A DNA stretch of 64,000 nt from Metamycoplasma phocicerebrale. GTDB taxonomy: Bacteria; Bacillota_I; Bacilli_A; Mycoplasmatales; Metamycoplasmataceae. Position numbers and translations under genes: made by a program. Below, in pieces: positions 21,980 through 34,010 of the stretch. Numbering within the stretch: the stretch's first letter is position 1; the number at the start of each line of letters is the position of its first letter. The stretch covers positions 310,001 to 374,000 of the forward strand of contig NZ_CP033058.2 in NCBI RefSeq assembly GCF_003383595.3. The letters are read 5' to 3'. The notes under the pieces were generated by a model. The model was not told where the DNA came from and made no database searches. It worked only from the letters and a program-made list of their open reading frames with translations.

Positions 21980-23351
21980 TAGATTGCTCCAATTCCTTTT
22001 GTAAAGCTTCCATTTTTTTATCTTTTTTCATTAAATGAATTGAATCTATATCTCAATCTAAATAAACTTCTTTGCCAACATTGTGTTTTGAAGAAGTCTC
22101 TACATGGATAATTTTATCTTTTACATTTATATCATAATTGTAATAACTTCCACCATAAGTTGATTTTACAATAGTTCCTGATAGTTTTGCTTTTGACTTA
22201 ATTCTAGTTATTACAATGTCCTCTGGTCTAATCAAAGCGTCAACTGATTCGTTTGGTTTAAATTCAGTGTGAATGGTATCAAATGTTTTAGATAAAAATT
22301 TTACTTTATTGTCTTTAATAAATGTGGCATCAAAAAAGTTAGAGTCTCCTATAAAATTAGCTACTCATTTGTTTATAGGATAGTCATATAATTCTTTTGG
22401 AGTTGTAAATTGTTCAACTTTTCCATCTCTTATAACAGCTATTCTATCGCTAAGTTGTAAGGCTTCGTTTCTATCATGTGTAACAAATATAAAAGTTAAA
22501 CCTAATTGTTGTTGAATATCTCTTAATAAAGATTGCATTTTTTCTCTAATTTTGGCATCTAACGCACTTAATGGTTCATCTAGTAACAAAATTTCTGGCT
22601 CAATAACTAAAGACCTAGCTAAAGCGACCCTTTGTTTCATTCCACCTGAAAGAAAGTTTACATTTTTCTTTTCATTGCCACTCAAGCCAACTAAGCCCAT
22701 TATTTTTTTAACTTCTGCATCCATTTCATCATTATTAATTCTTCTAGTTAAATAACGTTTTTCATAAGCCTCAGTTTTCAAATCTACATAATTTTCTCAA
22801 TATGAATATGTAAAATCCATATCATCTATTCATTTTTGATACTTATTTTTCTTCTTTTGTGATAGTTGAGAATTTGTGTTTAATTCTTTTTCATATAATT
22901 CAAATTCTTTGTCTAAATTTTTCATTTTTTGAATTGCATATTTTTCTCATTTTTTCTTTTGAGTGTTTAATTTAGATTCAAAAGATTTTGGAATATTGGT
23001 TTTTGGAATCCTACGTAATCTCAAGCCATATTTAATATTATTTTCAACATTTAAATGAGGAAATAAAGCATAATCTTGAAAAATTGTTGATACATCTCTT
23101 TTGTGTGGAGACAAATCTTTTATATCTTTTCCATGCAACTTTACCTCACCTCTAGTTACTCATTCAAACCCTCCAATAATACGAAGTATTGTAGTTTTAC
23201 CTGAACCAGAAGGACCCAACAAAGTTATAAATTCCCCTTTTTTAATGCTTAAATTAACATTATCTAAAACAGTTTTATCTTCAAATTCTTTTACAACATC
23301 TACTAATTCTATTATTGGAGAATTATCATTTTGCATTTTTTTATTTTCCAT
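21969..23351 (-). CDS. potA: Spermidine/putrescine ABC ATPase PotA with a long insert (460 aa)
   Basis: ATP-binding subunit of the importer. Walker A GPSGSGKT (residues 46-53), Q-loop [11 protein letters not shown], signature LSGGMKQR (234-241), Walker [15 protein letters not shown]-loop [10 protein letters not shown], then a TOBE-like C-terminal domain with IRPEDIVI. An insert of roughly 100 residues, rich in Lys, Glu and Trp, lies between the Q-loop and the signature, where standard PotA has only the helical subdomain. Similar long PotA forms are known in mycoplasmas. AGGAG precedes the ATG, 12 bp after the stop of the second PotD. Confidence 0.92.
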
Positions 23352-23363
23352 TTATAACTCCTA

Positions 23364-25022
23364 TTAAGATTTTGTTTTTTCATAATATCAATCTATCAAT
23401 TTAGTTCTAAGTTCTAAATCTAAAGGTTGATAAGGTCTAAATATAGTATTTTTTGCTGTGTTTAAATCAAAAATTGATATTGCTTTTTCATCTGGTTGTT
23501 TATTTTTGTCTAAAAAATATCATTTTCTAATAAATTCTTTAATAGTTTTATAACTAGGTGTGTAATTAATTGTATTAAAGTTCATAATGTTAGTTAAATT
23601 TTCAATTTGAAAGGCTTTTTTAAAACAACCGTAATTTTCTTTAAAAAAAGAATCATTAATTTCACTTAAATTTTTATATTCCTTTGTGTTGTTTGCTAGG
23701 TTATCCTTAAACAAATTTGTATCATATTCTAATTTCTTATTACTATCATTTTTTATTAATAGATTATAAACATTTTCAATATATAATTTTTCTATTGCTT
23801 CTAATGTTAGTTTTACATCTGAAAAAATTGTTTTATTTAATTTGTCCAATAATAAATCTGAATCGAAATCTCTAGTATCCTTCGAGATAATTCAAGCATC
23901 TATATTTTTATAAGAATATTTTGGTCTTACAAAAGAAATATTATTTTTTTCATTTAATTGAATAAAATTATCTCTTCCGTAGTAAGCATCTAAAGCATCA
24001 CCATTATACATAATTGCTATATCCGCCTTTCCCGATTTAGGTTCAATAATGCTTGATACTAATTCTTGCCCATCCGTTACTAACTTGTTCACATTAGAAT
24101 TTTTAATCGTTGCTCCTGTAGATTTTTCAACAAATGTACTAAAAGAATTAATTAAATTTTTATAATTTTTTTTGTTTACTAATTTTCATTTAAAATGTTC
24201 TAAATCTGGTCCCGGAATTTCAGATTCTTTTTGATGAAATTGTCCTATCATTAAGTTATCTTGAAATCAATTTGTTCAGTACACCTTTGGTTTTTTATAT
24301 TTTGAAACCAACATACTAATAGTTTTCTCTCATGACAAACCATCTTTAATGTCATTAAAATTCACATTTTCTTTAATATTATTTCTTGTAGATTTGTATA
24401 TTTCACTATCTTCCGTGTTATAAACAACCATCTTGTCTAATGTAAAATATGGAATTAAAAATTGATAAAATTTATCGATACCTGTTTTTCCATCGATTTC
24501 AAAACCGACCGGAACATCTTTTTCATAATATATGTAAGGCAAAATGTCTTTATTTTCATCTAATTTAGCCTTTATATTGTTAGGGTTTTTTTCTTTTATT
24601 TTTTGTATAATTCACCAATCAAAATAGTCGAATTGTTCTTTGGTATCCCTAGAATATAAATTCATTATTTTTTCTTCATTAAGATCTTTTAAATCAAAGG
24701 CTTTTTCAAAATTAATTTTTTTTATCTTGTTTTCTAAAATTAATTCAGCTATTTGATAATCGGAACTCACTCCGGCTACAGCTTTTTTATTTTTAATAGC
24801 TTTAGTAAATTCGTCTAAATTTGTAAACACATGATATGAGTAATCTTTTTTAATTTTATTTATTATTTTTTTATCTAAATATGATTCATAATTATAAACA
24901 CTTACTTTGAAAGGGCTTAATAATTTAATTATTCCAACAATTAAAATAGTCACAAAAAGTATAGAAGTAAATATTGAAATTAAAAGAATTTTTAAATGGT
25001 GTGTTAATCTTTTAGTTTTCAT
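23364..25022 (-). CDS. PotD-type polyamine-binding protein, copy 2 (552 aa)
   Basis: Paralogue of the 18492-20246 gene, placed at the other end of potABC. It has an N-terminal anchor (ILLISIFTSILFVTILIVGII), VYNYESYLDKKIINKI, AGVSSDYQIAELIL and ADIAIMYNGDALDAYY, each with a counterpart in copy 1. Overall it is clearly diverged. Its ATG overlaps the era stop by one base (TAATG). Two binding proteins on one permease could give two substrate ranges (for example spermidine and putrescine) or dosage; the sequence does not tell which. Confidence 0.82.
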
Positions 25023-25912
25023 TAGTATCCTGCCTTTTTAATTTTTTGTTCATTATCAACTCAGTCTTGGTCGACTTTTACTCTTAAAAAAAGATTTACA
25101 TTTTTACCAAAAACATGTGACATTTTTTTTCTAGCATTCATTGATATAGTTTTAATTTTAGAGCCATTTTTACCCACAACAATACCCTTTTGAGAATTAC
25201 TTTTTACAAACAAAGTTGCTTGTATTATTATAGGACTAAAATTATCATTTTCATCTTCTTTAAATTCATCAACCGAAATAGCTATAGAATGAGGAACTTC
25301 ATCATATAAATTTTTAATAGCTATTTCTCTTATTATTTCTTTTGCCATAAATCTTAAACTAGTATCAGATAATTGGTCTTCTTCATAAGGAGCTTCTGCT
25401 TCATAAGCATAGTTTTTAATTTCTTTTATTAAATTGAAATAAGTTTGTTTATATTTAATTCCAACACCAAGCACAATATTAAATCCTAATTCCTTAAGTG
25501 TCTTGGCTTTCTTATCTAGAACTTCTTGATTATCTACTAAGTCTACTTTTGTTATTATTGCTATTTTATTTTTTATGTTAAATTCATTAATTTTATTAAT
25601 TATAAATTTATCTCCTGCGCCTATTTCTTCGTTAGCAGGACTTAAAAATAAAACAAGGTCTGCCGTTTCTATTGTAGAATAACTTTTTTCATTAAGTTTT
25701 TTAGATAATAAATATTCAGCTTTATGAATTCCGGGGGTATCGATAAAAATTATTTGCGATTCTTCGTCATTATATATAGCTTTTATATTATCTCTTGTGG
25801 TTTGAGCTAAATTAGAAACTATTGATAGTTCAAAATCTAAAACATTATTAACTAATGTGCTTTTACCGACATTAGGTCTTCCGATTAGACCTACATAACA
25901 AATTTTTTTCAT
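25022..25912 (-). CDS. era: Ribosome-assembly GTPase Era (296 aa)
   Basis: GTPase that binds the 3' end of 16S rRNA in 30S maturation. G1 GLIGRPNVGKSTLVN, G2 TTRDN, G3 DTPGIHK, G4 TKVD. The C-terminal KH domain shows FVKSNSQKGIVVGKNGSKIKTI (GxxG). The frame continues past a TGA (Trp) for 12 codons to TAA 25022-25024. AGGTGG lies before the ATG, 8 bp after the ybeY stop. The ybeY-era pairing is common in bacteria and fits rRNA processing. Confidence 0.95.
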
Positions 25913-25920
25913 ATAGCCAC

Positions 25921-26373
25921 CTATTGTCTTTTAATGTTTAAAGAATTCATAATATTGTCAACGTGAGAATTCATTATTTTTGCTTCTTCTTCAGTAATAT
26001 GGTCAAAACCAAACAAATGAGCTATCCCATGAGCAAATATATAGCAAAATTCTCTTCTTAAACTATGATTAAACTCCTTGGCTTGCTTTTTTATTTTTCA
26101 AGGTGAAATAATAATTTGTCCTAATTGAATTTCATCGAGAAATTTTAATTCCTCAGATGCTTCCAACGGAAAACTTAGTATATCAGTTGTATAGTTTTTA
26201 TTTCTATACATATTATTCAATTTTTTCATTTTATATTTGTTGACAAAAAGAAGGTCAACACAAAGATCTTTTTCGCTATTAAATTCCAACTTAGCTGCTT
26301 CTAAAATATTTAAAAAATCTGATCTAAATTGAAACAAAGAAAAACTATTGTTTTTAATGGTTAATTTGTTCAT
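25921..26373 (-). CDS. ybeY: Endoribonuclease YbeY, rRNA maturation factor (150 aa)
   Basis: Zinc-dependent single-strand RNase required for 16S 3'-end maturation. The H3xH5xH metal site is visible as AHGIAHLFGFDH, preceded by NKNYTTDILSFPLE, the family's TDVLSFP block. TGA is Trp in ISPWKIKKQ. Length is normal. It starts 42 bp after the stop of the C39 exporter, with no terminator in between, so it may share that transcript. Confidence 0.93.
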
Positions 26374-26415
26374 AAAACTAATTATAAATTAAAGTTAAAA
26401 AATCCTAAAAAATTA

Positions 26416-28434
26416 TTAAATATTTTTTATGCAAAATTTATCTGAATTTTTATACAAAAACCTATTTGAATGGCTGGTTTCTAATACTAACGCTTTTGTT
26501 TGAAAATTTAATATTATTTTTTTAAATTTTTTAAATATCTTTTTAGATAAATATTCAAAACTTTCATCAAGAATAACTAATTTGTATTTTCTAATTAATA
26601 AAGGTAATAATTTTATTATCTGTTTTTGGCCTAAAGAAAGTTTATTTTCATTGTATTTAAGATTTGAACAAAGTTCTAAATTTAAGCTTTTTATTAAATT
26701 TAGAAAAATATTGTTTTTTAACATTTCACTCACAACTTTACTATTTATGTTAACAAACAAATATGTATATAAATCAATATTTGGAAAATTAAAATTATTA
26801 TCAACATAAAAAACATTGTTTTCAATTCATAGAGAATCAATATCTTTTAAATTAATTTCGTTATAAAAAACGCAATTTTTCTTATCTTTAAAAAAACCGG
26901 CAAAAACTTTTAATAGACTAGATTTTCCAACCCCATTATTACCTAAAATTTTAGTATTGTGTTTAATATTTAAATTTAAACTATTAAAAACTCACTTATT
27001 CCCATGTTTAATTGATAAATTTTTTACAGAAATGTTTTGAATAGTTTCTATTTTATAATTTAAAGATTTCAAAAAATTTTGTGGAATGTTTAAAATAAAT
27101 AAAATTCTTTCTAAATATATACTAAAAATAGATTTATTTGTTAAATAATTTTGGATTATCATAATTGGTGAATTGAGTAAACTCTGTATACTAATAATAA
27201 AAAACAAATTAGATAAGTGATTTGGGGAACTATTTATAAAGATAAAAAAAATAGTAATTTGAGATATGAGAAATAAAATAGAATTTAATAAGCTTTTAAA
27301 ATTTATTCAATTTTGTAATTTGTTTTCGCAAAAGGCACTTAAAGATAAGTGTTGATTAAAATTATGTTTTTGTACATTGTTTCAAATATAAGAATTGTAT
27401 AAATCATAATAGTAAGAAATAAAAGAAATATCATTAATTTCCTTAATGTTATTTTCAATAATTGTTTTATTTAGGTTTTTTATTCTTGTATCAATAAAGA
27501 TAGCTAAAATTATCTTAATAATATATAGCGCTAATAAAAACAGAATTATTTTAATTTTGATAAAAAAGAATAAAGAGAAAGACAAAGCAAAAGACACTAA
27601 TAAGTTGGAAAATAAATAAAATTTGTTAGCTAAAAACTCAGAAACAAAATCTATTAAATGATATCTGATTAAAATTTCATTTTTGTTTATCTTATCCAAT
27701 TGTTTTTGGTCGGCATTTTTTAACTTATTTATAAACATCTGTTTTAAATACTTGGCTAATTTCAGCTTAATTTTTTTTATACAAAAACTATTTAAAAATT
27801 TTAATAAATTTAGTACAAGGGACGACCAACCAAACAATATCAAATATTGTAAAGAAAAACCCCTTATGTGAAGTTCTATGTATTGAAATAAAGATTTGTT
27901 AATGAATGATAAATAATAACCCATTATTGGCATAATACAACCAAGCACAACATTTAAAATTCATAAACTGCTTTTTGCTGAAATAATAATTTTATTTTTT
28001 TGAAAAAAACAAGAATCAATATGCTTAGCGGGATCTTTTTTGGCTAGTAATACTATACCTATAAAAAGTTCTTTAAAACTATTTAAGTGTATTTTTCTTT
28101 TTCCATTGATAGAATCATTAATAGTTATATATTCCTTTGCTATGTTTTCAATACATATGTAATGCAAAAAATCATCTATTTTTATTAGAGTAACTATAGG
28201 AAAATTAAAATTAAAATTTAAAAAATCGTTTCAAGTAGTTTTATAACTCTCTATGCTAATTCTAAGTTCTTGTGACACCTTAGAAAAAGACGAAATAGAA
28301 ATTCCATCTTTTTCATATTCAGCTAAATATTTAATTTGATTAATGTTAATTCATTTCTTATAAAAAAAATTATATAAGCCTTGAATTACATATATCCCGC
28401 AATCTTTAATGTCTTTTTGTTTTCTTATCTTCAT
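26416..28434 (-). CDS. ABC exporter with N-terminal C39 cysteine peptidase domain (672 aa)
   Basis: Peptidase-containing exporter of the bacteriocin/ComA type, which removes a double-glycine leader and exports the peptide. Domain order: C39 peptidase with Gln6 and catalytic Cys12 in QKDIKDCG, His91 (DFLHYICIE) and Asp107 (INDSINGK) at the expected spacing; a membrane domain from about 155 to 440 with several long hydrophobic stretches; then the ATPase with Walker A LGNNGVGKSS, signature LSLGQKQI and Walker B KLVILDES. The signature deviates from LSGGQ. Only the TGA=Trp code keeps the frame open. No SD is obvious; promoter boxes lie in the 117-bp divergent spacer with the lipoprotein gene. No double-glycine peptide is visible beside it. 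Confidence 0.85.
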
Positions 28435-28551
28435 AAAAAAATTTTCTATTTATTTGTGCAAAATATGTTGAAAGAAAGAAAAATTTAAGAAAAAATTGTT
28501 AATTCTAATAAGATATGCAATAAAAAATAAATTTTGTATAAAATTTCTATT

Positions 28552-29232
28552 ATGCAAAATAATAAATATAAAAAAGCACTATTAGCATTAAGTGCAATAT
28601 CAACTAGTATAGCAATTGCTGCCCCTTCCATGGTGGCTGCTTCTTGTAGTCATGATTTACCCGACATTAATATATCATTAGATTCTAATTATACTTTTTT
28701 AAATAAAGATGGGGAAAGAGTTATTAAGGGTAGCGCCAAAACTTTTTATGAAACCAATTCAAAATTTATTTTTAATCCAGTTGCTTCAACAGACAAGACT
28801 TATCGCTTATTTAAATCAAATTTGGAAATTAATAATACTCATGATCCGAACCACATTTACGAGATTAAACCACTTTTTCATTTTTTAAATTTTAAAAATT
28901 TAACTGGTCCATATGACTATAGATTATTTTCTTTTAGATATGATGATTTAGTCGCTAACATTCCTGGGGTAGCTAGCAAAAGTAAATACACAAAATACCA
29001 ATATAATTCAAAAGCAGTATTCATTGTTTTATATTGAGTTCAAAAAACAACAGAAGCTGCTTTAAATTTTGATGCTGATATTATAGCGCCTTCAAAAGCA
29101 ATTTTTACAGAAACATCTTCATATCCAATTGAAGAGGCTCCATGACCTTTTTTAAGAGATATATCTCCAAAATTAAAAGGTTTTTGAAAGGATGCTTCAG
29201 AACCACTAGTGTTATTATTTGAGGAGGAATAG
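28552..29232 (+). CDS. Surface lipoprotein of unknown function (226 aa)
   Basis: Signal peptide [21 protein letters not shown] with lipobox MVAASC; Cys32 would be lipidated, so the protein sits on the outer face of the membrane. The mature part is about 195 residues and aromatic-rich, with no recognised domain. ATG 28552 is preferred over the in-frame upstream codon at 28534 because it gives a normal signal peptide. TATAAAAT at about 28537-28544 is only about 8 bp upstream and there is no SD, so the mRNA may be leaderless. The last codons (GAG GAG GAA) double as the ribosome site of gltX. Confidence 0.75.
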
Positions 29233-29236
29233 TTTA

Positions 29237-30618
<1,382 letters not shown>

Positions 30619-30628
<10 letters not shown>

Positions 30629-31002
30629 AATATAAATTAGAATCAGAAATAGATGGCGAAAAAAATACAATTATTGAAACGAAATATGTTGATTACATAG
30701 AAAGCACTGATGGCAAGTTTATTAATATAGAATTTGTTGATGATAAACTTATGAAATGTGTTTTGAAAGCTTCATTAGATGAAATTAGGGTTTCATATTC
30801 AAATCAAAATTTAAATATGATAAAAAATACTTATATTCGTAATCAATTTAAATTATCAGAAAAAGAAGTATTTGAATTAGAAGTTTATTTAATAAATGTT
30901 CATATTGATTCGCAAATAATTACTTTTACTTATGATTTTTTGCAAAATAAAAACATAATTGTTAGAAATACAGCTTCTTTTATAATTAAAGAATCCAAAT
31001 AA
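30619..31002 (+). CDS. Small YwiB/DUF1934-like protein (127 aa)
   Basis: GTG start overlapping the end of gltX by 10 bp; the stop is TAA 31000-31002. The sequence reads as alternating beta strands (QLKYKLESEIDGE, YIESTDGKFINIEFVDD, IITFTYDFLQNKNIIVRN) like the lipocalin-type barrel of Bacillus YwiB. The similarity is by pattern and length only, so the family call is tentative. No membrane segment or Cys-rich site is present. Overlap with gltX and the terminator that follows make it the last gene of a lipoprotein-gltX-ywiB-like unit. Confidence 0.65.
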
Positions 31003-31033
31003 GCTTGGCAATCGGCCAAGCTTTTATTTTTCA
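31001..31033 (+). terminator. Intrinsic terminator after the gltX operon
   Basis: AAGCTTGGC / GCCAAGCTT, a 9-bp stem with loop AATCG, followed by a T-rich tail. It overlaps the stop codon of the DUF1934-like gene. Confidence 0.9.
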
Positions 31034-31063
31034 AAACGGTAAAATTAATGTATCATTTTAATT

Positions 31064-31729
31064 ATGTTTAAGTGAGAATATTTGTGAATAAATTTAATAC
31101 TATTAATATTAGGTTATTTTATTGGTTCTATTAGTATAAGTATAATAATTTCAAAATTAAAAAATAGAGACATTAGAAAAGAAGGCTCAAAAAATGCGGG
31201 CGCTACAAATGCATTAAGAGTATTTGGTTTTAAATTTGCATCTTTAGTTTTTATTTTTGATTTGTGTAAGTCCTTTATTCCGACTATGATTACTTTTATT
31301 GTTAAATATTTTACAAATAATTTATATATTATTCCTTTTTTTACTGGTTTGGGTGCTTTTATAGGGCATATTTTTCCTACTTATTTTAAGTTTAAAGGTG
31401 GAAAAGGAGTTGCAGCATTTTTTGGGTTAATATTAGCTTTTGATTTAACAACATTTTTATGATTAGCCTTATTTTATATATTATTAGTGCTAGCTATTAG
31501 ATATATTTCTATCTGTTCAGTAATAACAGCAATAACATTTGCATTTATTTCTTTTATTCCCTTATATTATTCGACTTGGGCGCTTTCATTTATTAATCAC
31601 AATGTTCCTCTATGGTCTCATAGTTATATTTTAATATTTGCGTCTATTATAATTCTTTTAAAGCATATTCCAAACTATATTAGATTGTCAAATCATGAAG
31701 AAAAGAAAATTATTTTATGTAAATATTAA
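31064..31729 (+). CDS. plsY: Acyl-phosphate:glycerol-3-phosphate acyltransferase PlsY (221 aa)
   Basis: Membrane enzyme that makes lysophosphatidate from acyl-phosphate and glycerol-3-phosphate, the first committed step of phospholipid synthesis. Family motifs: GYFIGSISISIIISKLK (motif 1), GSKNAGATNALR (phosphate loop) and GHIFPTYFKFKGGKGVAAFFG (motif 2), then a C-terminal KHIPNYIRL. Five or more hydrophobic helices are visible. There are two TGA Trp codons in the first 13 residues. The ATG at 31064 is close to a TAAAAT/TATCAT box, so its leader is very short and no SD is seen. Confidence 0.92.
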
Positions 31730-31888
31730 GCGAATTTTTCAATGTAAACTAAAAATAATAATTTTATTAATTTTGTAACATTTCTTTAAGTTTTCTTATT
31801 AATATTTTATAAATATTAATAAATGATATACTTATATATAAGTGAAAACAATAAAGAAAAAATATTTATAAAATAAAAAAGGAGAAAA

Positions 31889-32704
31889 ATGATTTTAAAA
31901 TATGAAGAATTTTGTGATTTAATTATTCATTTTATAGACGAGGGTCAAGATTTTTATTTAAATTTATTAAAAAAGATGATAGATAATCCTTCTAGATTTT
32001 TAGGTCATTTTAGATTAACAACATTAAACGAAAAAATTATACAAAATGTTTCTCAAAGTAAAGAAATTAAATTTGGTGCCTTTATTGAATCTATTGTTTC
32101 TAAATATATAGAAAAAATTGGAGGAAAGATTTTAAAACAACATCTTGGCAAGAACGAAAAACAAGAAGATTTTTGAGTAGATAATCTTTTCTTGTTTAAT
32201 GATGAACTCTTCTTGCTTGAAATGAAAATAAGAGATGACCATGATAGTTCGAAAAAAAGAGGTCAATACTCTAACTTTAGAGGAAAGGTTGAATTAGCTA
32301 AAAAAAATTATAATAATTTAAAAATAAATGCAATAATGTGGTTTGTTGATCCTTTATTAATAAAAAATAAAAAATATTATTTATCAAAAATGACTGAAGA
32401 AAAAAACGAAAATTGCTCTTTTTATTTGTTTTATGGGAAAGAAATTTTTGTTGAAATATTTAATAATGAAGAACCATGAAATGAACTAGTTTCCTACATT
32501 GAAAAATACAAAAATGACACGCGAGTAAAAAATTTAAAAATATTTGACATTAATAATAACGAAGAAATATATAATGCAATGATAAAGTTACCCAATAAAT
32601 ACTGAAATAAATTGATATCAAATGATCAAAAATATATAATTCTTCGAAAATCTTTATTTAAGGATGATAATTTATTGAAAAAAGTACAAAAATTAAGAAC
32701 ATAA
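31889..32704 (+). CDS. Type II restriction endonuclease, HinfI-like partner (271 aa)
   Basis: The nuclease of a restriction-modification pair. The PD-(D/E)xK site is visible as FWVDNLFLFNDELFLLEMKIRDDHDSS (Asp, then Glu-x-Lys), followed by KKRGQYSNFRGKVEL, as in small type II enzymes. Cleavage of GANTC is inferred from the HinfI-like methyltransferase immediately downstream, not from the nuclease itself. GGAGAAAA lies before the ATG. Length is close to that of R.HinfI (about 260 aa). The two genes share direction and spacing (18 bp), so they are probably co-transcribed. Confidence 0.78.
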
Positions 32705-32722
32705 ATAAAAATGGAGAAAAAA

Positions 32723-33820
32723 ATGAATATTAAAAATACAATAATAAAAGGAGACGCAATTGAAGAACTCTCAAAAATTCCAAACGAAACTTTTGATTTT
32801 TGTTTTTCTGATCCCCCATATTTTTTACAAATAGATAATAATAAAAAACTTTATAGAGTTGAGGGTTCTAAGTATAATGGTTGCGATGATGATTGAGATA
32901 AATTTTCTTCAATGGAAGAATATAAACAATGAACCCGATTATGGCTTTCGGAAGTAAAAAGAGTTTTAAAACCCAATGGGACAATTTGTGTAATTTCTGG
33001 AATGCAATCTATTTACGAAATTGGGAATATTTTAAAGGAATTAGGATTTTGAATAATAAATGATATTATTTGACAAAAAACAAATCCTACTCCAAATTTT
33101 GGCGGTACTAGACTTAATAATAGCCATGAAACAATAATATGAGCCGCAAAATCTAAGAAATCTAAATTTACTTTCAACTACAAAACAGGGAAGTTTTTAA
33201 ATGGTGGTAAGCAAATGGGGTCAATTTGGAAAATACCGATTTGTTCTGGGAATGAGAGATTAAAAGATGAAAATAATCTTAAGGTCCATAGCACTCAAAA
33301 ACCTAAAAAACTTATGGATAGAATTATTAGTTTGTTTACCAAACAAGAAGATTGAATATTAGACCCCTTTGGAGGAACAATGACTACAGGCGTGGTTGCA
33401 AAGGAAGCTGGCAGAAATTATACTTTAATTGAAAGGGAACCTAGATATATAAAATATGGCCAAAAAAGATTAGACAAAGCCAGAGTTAATATTAACGATA
33501 TTCAGAAAGGTATTCTTGATATAAAACCAGGAAAAGTTAAAATGGAAGACCTTATAAAAGAGGGGTACTTAGAATTAAATGAATTTTTTATACACAAAAA
33601 TGGAGAACAAGCTAGATTAGTAAATATTAAAGGGCAATTAGAATATAATGGTAATATTGATTCCATGCACGAAATTGCTTCTGTTATGATGAACAAAAAA
33701 AATAGAGTGAATGCCTATGACTATTTATTTGTTAATAGAAATGGAAATAATGTGTCTATTTCGGATATAAGAGAAAAATATAGATCAGACCATAATTTGC
33801 CATTAAAAATTAATTTTTAA
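32723..33820 (+). CDS. DNA adenine-N6 methyltransferase, HinfI/CcrM-like (365 aa)
   Basis: Beta-class N6-adenine methyltransferase. NTIIKGDAIEELSKIPNE at the N-terminus, motif IV FSDPPYFLQ (DPPY), KTNPTPNFGGTRLNNSHE, VHSTQKPKKLMDRII and motif I ILDPFGGTMTTGVVAKEAGRNY all align with M.HinfI, and a C-terminal extension of about 110 residues (IKPGKVKMEDLIKEGYL) is also shared. This predicts GANTC specificity. Motif I reads FGGTM where the family has FFGTG, a change at a conserved glycine of the SAM pocket. ATG 32723 has GGAG just upstream; the earlier in-frame ATG at 32711 does not. Confidence 0.88.
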
Positions 33821-33846
33821 AAAAATTATAATATTTAAAATGAAAA

Positions 33847-33898
33847 ATTCAAGTGCAGCTTTATATTAAAACACAATATTGCGGCCTTGAATTTTTTT
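33847..33898 (+). terminator. Terminator of the R-M operon, resembling the IS30 left end
   Basis: ATTCAAG...CTTGAAT arms with a long loop and seven Ts. The first 13 bases (AAAATTCAAGTGC type) and the T-tail match the left-end hairpin of the IS at 38483, which suggests shared ancestry or a solo IS end. Confidence 0.65.
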
Positions 33899-33939
33899 AA
33901 AATAAAAAAATTATTTTATGTAAGCAACCCTAAATTGGT

Positions 33940-33945
33940 TATAAT
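33940..33945 (+). promoter_or_regulatory. -10 box of the hrcA promoter
   Basis: Consensus TATAAT immediately upstream of the CIRCE operator, so HrcA binding would cover the transcription start. Confidence 0.75.
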
Positions 33946-33946
33946 T

Positions 33947-33973
33947 TTAGCAATTAAACACATAAAGTGCTAA
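33947..33973 (+). promoter_or_regulatory. CIRCE operator for HrcA
   Basis: TTAGCAATT, nine bases, AAGTGCTAA. This is the inverted repeat TTAGCACTC-N9-GAGTGCTAA with two or three changes in the inner bases. It lies between the -10 and hrcA; a further TGCTAA half-site follows at about 33979. It predicts heat-shock autoregulation of hrcA-grpE. Confidence 0.9.
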
Positions 33974-34010
33974 TTTAGTGCTAAAATTATTCTATTAATA
34001 CGGAGGGCAA

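Noticed and set aside
22552-23367. Plus-strand ORFs over potA
   Set aside because: Antisense to Walker and signature motifs of PotA; no start signals.
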